Of a DNA stretch of 64,000 nucleotides, positions 10,700 through 20,200 are shown in pieces; within the stretch, counting starts at the first letter, position 1; each line of letters begins with the position of its first letter. The notes beneath the pieces were generated by a model. It did not search any database. It was given only the letters and a program-made list of their open reading frames with translations, and was not told the origin of the DNA. Location of the stretch: positions 10,679,840 to 10,743,839 of the forward strand of contig CM070628.1 in assembly GCA_036346255.1 (NCBI GenBank), read 5' to 3'. A program made the translations under genes and the position numbers. The stretch comes from Ampelocalamus luodianensis (taxonomy: Eukaryota > Streptophyta > Magnoliopsida > Poales > Poaceae).

Positions 10700-13144
10700 G
10701 GTTTCTGGACACTATTGACCCCTACACCATCCAAATTCCTAAACTAGCCCCCTCATTCACGAAATTCCGAATTTAGCCCCCTCGACCACTGCTGCGTCGT
10801 CAGTGCAGCGACAACAAAGTTCTTGCCTTCCCCACCATGCAGACCGAGGTGCTGCCCTCCCCTACAGCATGAGGTACAAGGAGAGAGAAAGAAGGAGAGA
10901 GAAAGAAAAGAAAAGTGAAAAAATCGATTTTCAAAAAAAAAAATCAAAAAATTTCAAAAAAAAACTTGAAAATAATTTATTTAAATACTATAATATTTAT
11001 CATGAATAAATATACTTTTTCCCAAATTTTTAGAGCTTAATGCAACCTTGTAAAAATTCAAACCAAGTTGTAAAGCCCTTGCTGTTAATGAATTAAAGTA
11101 AGAAGAATAACTCTTCAAAAGCAATGTTAGAAATTTTATCTAGGTACTAGATCATCCCAGAAACACCTCTAAAAATTTATATAATTTGAGGAATTTATTT
11201 GCTATTTTTTTAGCTCGGTCAAACTTAGGGGGTTTGAAGTTAAAATAGTTATCCTAGTAACGTTCGGACCGTACGAACAACACTTTTGGAACGTTCGGAC
11301 CGTCGAACATCTCTTTTGGGCTGATCGGACCATCCGACCAGACCTGGCTCTGATCGGACCGTTCGAACATTAATTATCCACTAAAAATTCATTTGACTTC
11401 AAAAATTTATATTTAATTCAACTCAACTCCAAATCAATTGAAACCAATTTTGATATTTTTCATTTTAAATGAACATTATTTTAAAATAGGTTTAAAACTT
11501 GTCTCTATCCCAGAAAATATAGTTTTTAAAAATTGATACTTAACCGAATTATTTTCACACTAGAAAATGCTTTTAACTTTGAAAATCCATAGAAAATGTT
11601 TCTAGACTCCAAATGAGTTGAACTAAGTTATTTTGGTCTTATAATGTTATTCTCTATTTATCAATGTAATCCTTTTATCCACTACTATTCTACAAATTTG
11701 TAAAATAATTAAAATTTAATAAATAGTAACCGAAACACTATTTTGAGTATTTTCTAAAAAAACCGATTTTCAAATTGCTATAACTCTCACACATTAAATT
11801 CAAATGGAATAATTATTTCACATAAATTCATCTAAAATCTTAACCTAGCTACTGTAGAAAATTCATACATTTTTGAGCAATTTGAATTTTATGGAATTTC
11901 TCGGTGTTTATTTGATGTCGTTAATTCTTTAAAGTCCAAAGTGATCGACGCAGAATGAATAAAATAAACTTTAATTAAATTCAAAATTTTCAAAGTGATC
12001 AGCAAGTATGATGTGTCAGGAGGATCCACAAAAAAATTCATAATTTTTTAAGATTATTTTCTATATTTAGAAATTCCTCTAAAAAATTAAATGAATAAAA
12101 TAAACTTCAATTAAATTTAATTTTTATTAAATCTTTTCGTGTTCCTAGTTTTGTTTTTTGGAATTTTCTGAATTGTTTTTGAATTTTTTTCACTTTTCTT
12201 TTCTTTCTCTCTCCTTCTTTCTCTCTCCTTGTACCTCGGGGGTGCAGTGGTGCAGGCACCAAAAAATTGGAATTTTTTTATTAGTAGTTGAGTCTAATCC
12301 CAATTCATCCCACCAACAACACGCATCTCTAGGTCGGGCTAGGGCGCTAGGCCCTTGAGGAGGCGCCGGGCGACACGGGCGAGCGCGGCGGGCGGGACGA
12401 GCGCCGGTGAAGTGTGATGCGCGTGGCGGGAGGGACCGAGGAGCCAGCGCCCAAGGCTGTTGGTGGCTCCATTTCGATTACCCCATGGTCCGAAGGCAAG
12501 AGCGAGATGAAGAGAATTAGGAAACTAAGAGCGGTAACCCTTGTGGCCTTGTTTTATCTTGATACACTAACACTACGAGAAAATAGCGATGGATGAAGTA
12601 AAGCTTGAGATTGCATTTATATCAGTTGAACAACTTTTGTAGTTTATACATAGCCAATCTAATTATCTAAATGTCATTAAATGTCATTATGCCATCAATC
12701 ATCGATCTTGAATGTCTCTATCTTGACTTTTGTTCTTGAAAATAGCAGAGATGATATAATCAAGTGTTTTCAAGGAATGAGATCGCGTCGTATAGTATTG
12801 TGATTTCCATTAGCTATTTAGGATTTTTTATTCATGTAAGATTTTATTTGAACTATTTGTATTGCACTATTAACTAATTTTGAACTTTTATGTAATTGTG
12901 TTGAACTTGTAAAATTACTTATATGTAGTACAAGATTTTTAATTCTTGAAGTGTGCACCCCATCACAAAGTGCGCTCCTCATGCTGGAGGCGGCACCTCG
13001 GTCTTTGCGGTGGGGATGGCGACATCTTTGCTCTTCTTGTGCCGGCCAGCAGGTGGCGAGAGGGGGCTAAATCGGGAATTTCGTGGGTGAGAGGGCTACT
13101 TTAGGAATTTGGGTGGCGTAAAGGGGCCAAAATGTCCAGAATTC
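10700..13144. mobile_element. Non-autonomous MULE inserted in the KCS pseudogene
   Basis: Exact 9-bp duplications TGCACCCAT flank it (10691-10699 and 13145-13153). The ends GGTTTCTGGAC and (reverse complement) GAATTCTGGAC lead into inverted repeats of at least 180 bp: CCAAATTCCTAAA, CACGAAATTCC and TTTAGCCCCCTC occur in both arms. A further inverted pair, GTACAAGGAGAGAGAAAG (about 10876) and its complement (about 12217-12235), shows the arms originally extended further. The AT-rich centre codes for nothing recognised. 11260-11370 holds several GATCGGACC/GTTCGGACC motifs. Confidence 0.85.
12240..12974. mobile_element. Probable secondary insertion in the right arm of the 10700 MULE
   Basis: Aligning the two MULE arms, the left arm runs CAGCATGAG directly into GTACAAGG. 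The right arm has about 735 extra bases between the matching positions (12239 and 12975). The extra piece starts GGGGGTGCAGTGGTG and ends near GTGCACCCCATCACAAAG, so its ends are weakly inverted. Type unknown; no clear target duplication. Confidence 0.4.
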
Positions 13145-13752
13145 TGCACCCATTGCCACCATCCTCGAGCATGCACACCTCGTCCCCTTCATTGACGATC
13201 GTAGCTTCCACTTCATGGCGCGTATGCTTGAGTGCTCAGGTCTTGGCGACGAGACCTGCCCGACCGCTACATTCCCTCGTACCGTAGTTTCAACGAAGCC
13301 CGTGCCGAAGCGGAGCTAGTCATTTTTACATCTATTGATGATCTCTTCAAAAAGACATGCATCGCCCCAGAAGTGATCGACATACTGATACCCAATTGTA
13401 GCGTATTTGCCTCAATCCCATCCTTCGCCGACATGATCATAAATAGGTACAAGTTACGCAGCGACATCCGTGGCGTGCACCTCTCTGGGATGGGTGCAGT
13501 GCGGGTCATATCTCAGTAGGGCTCGCGAGGAACCTCCTGCAGGTTGCACCGCACTGGTCGTGTCCACACAGACCATCACATCCAAGTTCCAACTTCTACG
13601 AGGGGAGGGAGCGGGCAATATATGCAGCTGTCAAACATCCTATTTCGCATGGGTGGTGCACTGGTGTCGCTGCGCTGCTATCTACTTCCAGGGCCAATGC
13701 TCGTTTCCGGCTAGCATACGTAGTGCGAACACTGACCAGCGCGCAGGATAGC

Positions 13753-16533
13753 TGTAACACCCCCCTTCCTCTCTTCCTCCTCCCCCTCCCCCTCCCCCCC
13801 GACCAGCATTGACGCCCTCCCGACCGCACCATGTGGCACCGTCGCCTCCCCCATCTTCTCGTCCTCGCTGAGACCCACCCACAAGTCCGCGTCTCGTCCC
13901 GCACTCCCCGCGTCAACGCTTGTCACCCATCGCCGTCGCGCGTCTCCTCCCGACTCCCCCGGCTCCGCCTCCGCCGGTGCCCCATGCGCCTCGGTCTCCT
14001 TATCTCCCTCCCCCTCCGGCTATAAAAGCCCTCCCGGCACCTTCCTTCCCCTCATCCCCATTTCTCCTCCCCCCCAAGCAAGAACCCGAGAGGTAGAAGA
14101 GCAAGAAGAAAAGAAGAAGGAGGGTAAAGCCGAGGGCTTACCTCGCTGCCGCCGCCGTCGGTGAGCGCCGCCCCCGCCCCCGCGCCTCCAGCTCCCCTCC
14201 GTCGTTGTCGCCATCGTCGGCGCCGTCTCCTTCCTCTCCCCACGCGTCGCCGCCGCCCCTCCTTCCCCTCCCCGTGTGCCGCCGCCGCCCCGCCTTCCCC
14301 CTTCCCCCCTCTGCTCTGGCCCAGACCCCCCTCCTTCCCTTCTTTTAGGGCAGGCCGCACCCGAGTGGGCCACGCCTGCGCCTGTGGGCCGCCCCCCCCC
14401 CGCGTGCACAGTTCGGCTCGAGGCCTTGGGCCGGGCCGAAATTTGTGGACCGCTGCGTTTTTCTTTTTTGTTTGATTTTCATTTTTCTTTTCTATTTTAA
14501 TTCAAAAAGAGTCTTTAAAATTCATATCTCCCTCATTTGAACTCCAAAAATTGTAAATTAAATTTTTAAAAATTTGTTAATTCAAGATCTTACTATTGAC
14601 ATAGGTCCTGTTTAATTTGAAGTTCATTTGTTGTTTATTTGTATTTATTTGCTCTTTTTATTTGTCTGTGCCTTTTTCCGGTACGTTTGTCCGACTAGGA
14701 TTTGAAGACGCCGGAGATCCCCAAGTTGATCAAGCCCAAGATTATCAAGATCCTCTTGCCTATATCCTAGGCGAGTCAATACTTTGATCATATTGAGCCT
14801 ACATTTTGTGCAAATTATATTATTTTAAAATAGCAAATTGCATGCTTTAATTCTTTAATCAAATGTATGTTAAACCTTAAGGTAGTTAAATATCCATTTG
14901 ATGATTAATTAATTACTATGCCATCCTTAACAATTTGAATCCCTTATTCCATGTCACCCTAGTAACTGTTTGGTAAATACTAGTTATAGTTGTACTTAAG
15001 CAACATGCTAGTCTTGCTTAAGTACCGGGACATTAAAATGTATCAATTATCATCTCTTCAAACATAAAAATAGTTTGGGCAGTCATTGGTGGTCCATGAC
15101 TGAGATAAATGTGGTAATTTGGTTTTACTCCTCAAAACCCTAAATTGCTATTACCCTGTCTGGGCGGCTAGTGTGATGGATGGTACAACAGTGGGTGCTA
15201 ATGTAACCCAAGGACTGTTGTGTTGTGGTTGGTATGTGGAATGAACCGCCTGGATAACTCTAAGGACTTAATCTTGTCATGACCTCCCGTGTAAAACAAG
15301 TACAACCACAAGTCTGTAAAGTACAAACCTGACTAAATAATTTGTAACCCTCAGTACGAGTTGCACCAGGTAAATATCCTACGACGCCGTAAGCCTCTGT
15401 GGCGAAGGGTGTCGGGGCGCACGACGTAAGTCGTTAAGAGGGCGCAAGAGGGGGTCTGGGTAAGGGTTAACGGACGTAACCCTTCGAGAACGAAACCTTA
15501 GCGGGTGTAACTAATACTGCTGGATGCATTGTAAAGGCCTTGTGATGATCTCTCCTTGATTCACATGTCTATGAAAACGTGTGTACATATCAAGACGATT
15601 ATCTTTTGTGGGTAAAGTGTACAATCTCTGCAGAGTTATAAACTGTTTAAACAGCCGTGCCTACGGTCAAAGGCGGACATGAGAACTTAACATGAGTTAG
15701 TTCTATTTCAAAAACCTTGGTGGGTGGTATTGAAAATGTGGCGGGCTCACCTAGCCCTAAGATTGGTTTTACCTAGGTCTTTGTACCCAGTGTTGTTTAG
15801 TAGTGGGTGTAACCACAATCAAAATAAGCATAAAGGTGGAGGTAACCTCTGCTGTTATTAAATATTGCACAATTACTCTCTTTATCAAAATGCAATTTGT
15901 TAAAATGCTAAGTGCTAGGAATTTGTAATTATGATATTTGAAAACATTGCTTTAGCAAATAAAAGAAATCGAGCCATTCTTGGTTAGCCTTGCATGTATA
16001 TTATTGCATTGTGTGTTGTCTCGCGAGCACGGAAGTTGTGCTAATCCTCGTTCTTCTCCCCCAAAACCCTCAGAGGCTACAGATGAAGGAGATTATGCGT
16101 ACTACGAGGATCCAGAAGTTGGTGGCCTAGGAGATGATGAAGCGTAGTGTAGTCTTTAGATGTTCTAGTCTCCCCCCAGTCCAGTTGACTCCGTCGGTAC
16201 TTGTGTGCATCCAATATTATCCAAGCCTTGGTTAATATCGACGCACACGGGTTTCCCCAGTCGCTTGCCTGTGGAGAGATGAGTTCTCACCCCTTGTGCT
16301 TCCGTTGTCGCTTCCGCTTTTGTAATGTAATCTTTTTGGCCTGTTTGGCCCGTATTGTAAAACCTGACCCGACGCGGTCTATGTAAAATCTGATGTGCTA
16401 AATTAATGAATGGTATGGTTCTACGCCATGTATGAAATAATTCAGCAATGTATCTGTGAGTGCTATCTACTGATCCAGGGAATAGCAGAGTGTTATCACA
16501 GATGATTCTGGATTAGGAAATCTGGGTCTGACA
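13753..16533 (+). mobile_element. Solo LTR (gypsy-type) inside the KCS pseudogene
   Basis: A 2,781-bp sequence from TGTAACACCCCCC to AATCTGGGTCTGACA is flanked by the exact duplication ATAGC (13748-13752 and 16534-16538). No internal domain or PBS is present. Excision with one TSD copy restores the KCS frame exactly (SAQD|SSYRC). The 5' part is very GC-rich (13770-14460) and the remainder AT-rich. Open frames within it are repeat-derived and not genes. Plus orientation is inferred from the TGTAACA end. Confidence 0.9.
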
Positions 16534-16689
16534 ATAGCTCCTACCGGTGCATCTTCCAAGAGGAGGACGAGGACGGCAATGTAGGGATCAACCTATCCAA
16601 TGACCTCTTGAACACTGCCGGCGAAGCATCAAGGCCAACATCACCGCTGTTGGGATAGTCCTACGTTGGTTGTAGGAGGAGACAGAGTA

Positions 16690-17387
16690 TGATTTATGGA
16701 ATTTGGTATATGGTACTTGAGTACTATTTTGTTAGGTGGTACTCAAATTTGTGGCTGTCCAGTGCAACTTGAGATTTGTGCTATGACTTTTCAGCCAACC
16801 GGACGCGCAACTGTAGTTTCGGGCGCATCCGTTAAGGGCATGCAAAACCCATTTGTAGTGTGAAACCGGGTCAAATTTGACCACTCTACTCCATCGAACC
16901 CTGCGCCCCTCTACTTTTGTCTCCTCCATTTACTGCGTCACATAAGTATCTGCGTCGTGGCCTACTGGGGATAAAAAATGTTGGTTGCGTAGTGAACTTA
17001 GTGGTGCAAGTGGGGCGGGCTACGGACAGCCCGCGCCCACCTGCGCTTCCTGTTGAGCCACTTGCAGCTGCCGCTAGCCTGCAAGTGCAACCTGCACAAT
17101 CGTATGTTGTCTTGGCGGCTGCCCGCAAATACAATACGTACGCGGTCTTCACAGGGAACCAGGTACCTGCATACTTCTAGTTTCAGGCTTCCATAAAGAT
17201 GCATGATCAATCAACTTCTAGAAACATTAGGCATGCAGCAGCACATAATCAGTGAAACAAAAACAAATCCATCTCTCACAACGGCCACAGACTCGTTCCT
17301 AGCTAAGTTTTTGCCTAGTACATGCCGTTTTGATGCACAACCTCTCCTTACAACTAGCTCTCCTTGATAAAACTAGCTAGCTAGTAG
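16690..17387. other. No gene recognised
   Basis: The KCS similarity stops at about 16680. The following 700 bp contain an 87-codon open frame from 16917 (+) without recognisable domains and no terminal repeats I can pair. Function unknown. Confidence 0.35.
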
Positions 17388-18282
17388 CTACTTCCTCCTC
17401 TCCATTTCTGGAAGATTACTCCTTGAAAACCTTTCAACCAGTGTTGTAAAAAACGGAATACGGTTGTCGGACAGATAGGATACCGCCAAGCGATTAATCG
17501 GAATACAGATGATTAATCGGAATTATGCGGATAATTTGGCGTTCTCACATATTTGATCATAATGCTAGTTTCAGATATATTTGAACACATTATATTGTCA
17601 ATACTATCAAATAAACTTATACCACCCTTTAATTGTACATGATAACTTCATTACTAACTCAAAAGATCACAAGATTAATCGGCGGACTATTATAGTTCTA
17701 CACCAAAGTACGACTTGCAACGGGTTTATATAATAGATTAAAATATGCATTGTCACGTAGACTAGACTAACTTAACACACTGGCGAGACGACCACCAAAA
17801 GAATTAAGTTTGAAATTTAAATACACAAAATGACCCACAACCACGAGAGAATCAGTTACTCTGAATCATTGTCAAGCATAATATCACCACCAGACACTTC
17901 AGTCTCAGGCTCATCAGAAGCAAGGAAATCCTCTTCAGAGGCAACCAACTCTTTGTCACTCTCACTTTCATCAATTGCTAGTAGAGTAAATTTTGAACCA
18001 CGACTGGACGATGCTATGTGAGACAATCTTTTTGTACGTTTTGCTGATTTCTTGTTGTAAAAAATGGTCATGACGGCCAATTAATCGTCCGTTTATGCGG
18101 ATTATGCGGGACGATTATACGGAAACAGTCGACTAATCGGATAATGCGGCCGATTTGGTGTTCACAAGTGTTAACAGTGCTTCAATTTATGTATACGCGA
18201 CGGTTTGCCCACCGACTTCGATTAAACGGCCGACTAATCGGCCGTCACGACCGATTTTTACAACACTGCTTTCAACAATGAC
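17388..18282 (-). pseudogene. Possible terminal exon interrupted by the hAT element
   Basis: On the minus strand an acceptor-like TTTGCAG (to 18283) precedes GTCATTGTTGAAAG. Past the hAT element this continues as a short frame VIVERFSRSNLPEMERRK with a stop at 17390-17388. A second possible exon (about 18692-18627: acceptor CTCGCAG, donor AG-GTGAAT) lies upstream. The frames do not join cleanly, so this is a weak exon hypothesis; it could also be 3' UTR of the CobW-like gene. Confidence 0.25.
17439..18268. mobile_element. Short hAT element (830 bp)
   Basis: Inverted ends CAGTGTTGTAAAAA and its complement TTTTTACAACACTG are flanked by the perfect 8-bp duplication CTTTCAAC (17431-17438 and 18269-18276), diagnostic of hAT transposition. 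Subterminal regions are packed with ATTAATCGG/ACTAATCGG motifs, likely transposase-binding repeats. The minus-strand frame 17856-18080 (74 aa) starts MAVMTIFYNKKSAKRTKRLSH and is rich in Ser and Asp/Glu. It could be a remnant of a hAT transposase C-terminus, but I cannot prove that. Confidence 0.9.
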
Positions 18283-18961
18283 CTGCAAACATAGATACTA
18301 ACAATCAGCATCATTTTCAATGACAAAAAGGAAACGTAGAATAAAAGAGAAGGTGATAATTTAGCCTCACATCTCGTCTGTTTCGGTAAATTTCTGTAGA
18401 GGTGAATGACTCAATGGTTTAGTTTACAAATTGTGATTTTGTTTTTGTTTTCAAGATTCATCTCTGTAAGGTCTATTTAGTATTCACAAAATTGATTCAA
18501 AAGAACAGAGATGACCGATACGACCATGCAGCAAAAAAAAGAAGCACAAGACACTGTCACTAAATTACTCGAGATGCACACATGCACCCTACCATGACTC
18601 AACAAAATATAACTTTAGGGAACCATACGAGATTCACCTAATCTGAGAGTCTAGGCTATATGGGCTCCTTGCGGTATTTGATAACACAAAGGTACCTGCG
18701 AGTACATGGAAGGAAGTTAAAAAAAAGCTAGATACCAATAAGATATAATTTGAGATGATGTAAAAAAGAAACCGCGCCTCCTTGTGAGCAGCAACTAGTA
18801 ACTAGCAACTCATGATGATGGCGGCACAAAGCCTCAAACAGCAAACTTATATCAACAATAGCCCACCAAACCCCCAAAACAGAAAATGTGAGCCATAACC
18901 ACCAAAACAAAGGGCAAGTAGGAGTAACTTACGAGGTACAAGATGAGCAAACCATTCAATA

Positions 18962-19300
18962 TCAGTGCTTACAACAACTAAATGAATATTGAAGAGTATT
19001 GATATCCAAATTGCAGCCTGTGACAAAATAGGCATACAAAGATTTATGACTGATTTAAAAGTAGCCAATGTTTATCTAGTGAGTTTTGAAATATACCTGA
19101 CTAAATGAATATTGAAGAGTATTGATATCCAAATTGCGACTGTGACAAAATAGGCATACAAATATTTATGACTGATTTAAAAGTAGCCAATGTTTATCTA
19201 CTGAGTTTTGAAATATACCTATGACAACTATCTTGTTTATGCGAGATTCTGTCTCGGACCATTCTCGAGCTGGCAAAACCTCATAGACTTCGCTCACTGC
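18962..19300 (-). pseudogene. C-terminal exons resembling a CobW-domain protein
   Basis: CobW/COBW proteins are GTPase metal chaperones. Exon A (19300-19219, minus) encodes AVSEVYEVLPAREWSETESR, then INKIVVI. It is preceded by an acceptor (TTATGCAG) and followed by a GT donor. Exon B (19017-18962) follows the acceptor TTTTGTCACAG and continues in frame as GCNLDINTLQYSFSCCKH then TGA. The block RINKIVVIG-NLD resembles the RxNKIVFIGRNLD end of plant CobW-like C-terminal domains (the Arg is Cys here). Upstream exons are not recognised; they may have been displaced by, or lie beyond, the 21-kb retroelement nest at 20201. Whether the gene still functions cannot be judged, so I class it as a partial gene. 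Family call from motif memory. Confidence 0.5.
18978..19220. repeat. Tandem duplication, two copies of about 120 bp
   Basis: 18978-19100 and 19101-19220 are nearly identical (start CTAAATGAATATTGAAGAG, end GAGTTTTGAAATATACCT). The unit spans the intron end, acceptor and first about 40 bases of CobW-like exon B, so a second partial exon copy sits inside the intron. Confidence 0.9.
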
Positions 19301-19972
19301 CTGCATAAGGGCAAAAATAGACTTCAGTGCAAGAATGTTTATTGATTCTGTCTCAGACCATTCTTGATTTGAACAACTAAGCTACTCCAATTAGCAGTGA
19401 AGAACCAAACTTTCCAGACCTAAACTGTTATTGAAGTTGACTCATCAACTGTACAAGAAGTTGTAAAAAGTACAATGTGAACAACAAGTAAAATTCAATT
19501 TGAGGCTTGTGTAGTTCAATTTGAGGCTTGTGTACTCAAATTTGTCAGCACAAATTCAATTTGTGGCTTGTGTAATCCCAAAGTAAAATTTGACAGATTA
19601 CAGCATGGCCCCATGAATGACATAATGTTGTAGCACAAACACTAGGACATACTAGTACCTCCAAAATGCAGATGAAAAAAACACCAAAACTCAAATACTA
19701 CTATGGACTCCATCATGTACATCGCAATTAATTTAATTTCCTCACGAATTTGGTCACTCGCTAAATAACATGCAGGGTTTGCTTGTGCAAATTAATTGCG
19801 ATGGACACAGGCATTCACGCAAAGGAAATGTCATTACAACCTAAACATGCATGTCTACATTAATTCACCCATCCAATAAGGAGGATCTATCTATAGCTTT
19901 CTTGCTTCCATCAACAACAATTTGTAGTATTGTTCAATAATGGCACTTTCTGTCTGTCTGTTTACAGAATAG

Positions 19973-20025
<53 letters not shown>

Positions 20026-20200
20026 AAGAGTGAGCAAACTTCACTCATACCGGGAAAATTAAACTAATCGAGCAAGTATAATTCACCCACAAAGATCAAT
20101 TCTACTTTGGCATGCATACAGATACAATACAGTTGGTAGCATGCATTACCATGGAGATGGAGATATCCATAAAGGTTTTGGGCGGAAATGCCATTACAAC
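19301..20200. other. Intron or flank of the CobW-like gene, no further exon recognised
   Basis: AT-rich with a short local repetition (TTCAATTTGAGGCTTGTGTA twice near 19495-19530 and a third variant near 19556). 19826-19950 is similar to the sequence split by the retroelement insertion at 20200/41318. Confidence 0.4.
19972..20022. repeat. (AC)n microsatellite
   Basis: About 25 uninterrupted CA/AC dinucleotides. Confidence 0.95.

Larger units (their letters stand above)
10625..16680 (+). pseudogene. 3-ketoacyl-CoA synthase (KCS) pseudogene in three pieces
   Basis: KCS is the condensing enzyme of very-long-chain fatty acid elongation in the ER membrane. Coding pieces lie at about 10625-10699, 13145-13752 and 16534-16680, separated by a MULE and a solo LTR. 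Piece 1 reads as an N-terminal membrane segment (LFLIALLSVVATTLYLMHP). Piece 2 contains LEHAHLVPF, SGLGDETC, RAEAELVIF, IPNCSVFASIPSFADMIINR and LSGMG, then TLTSAQD. Piece 3 continues in frame with SSYRCIFQEEDEDGN and INLSNDLL. The catalytic Cys codon (TGC, 13495-13497) survives, but one base is missing just before it, so the next residues CSAG-ISVGLARN are in another frame. About 20 residues after the membrane segment are missing, as is everything after 16680, including the catalytic His and Asn regions. Normal family length is about 450-530 aa. It is non-functional. Confidence 0.85.

Noticed and set aside
17856..18080. Firm call of a hAT transposase C-terminus
   Set aside because: The 74-residue frame is acidic and Ser-rich without the diagnostic hAT dimerisation motif; kept only as a possibility within the hAT element entry.
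19972..20022. Regulatory or recombination hotspot at the (AC)n tract
   Set aside because: A plain microsatellite with nothing nearby that depends on it.
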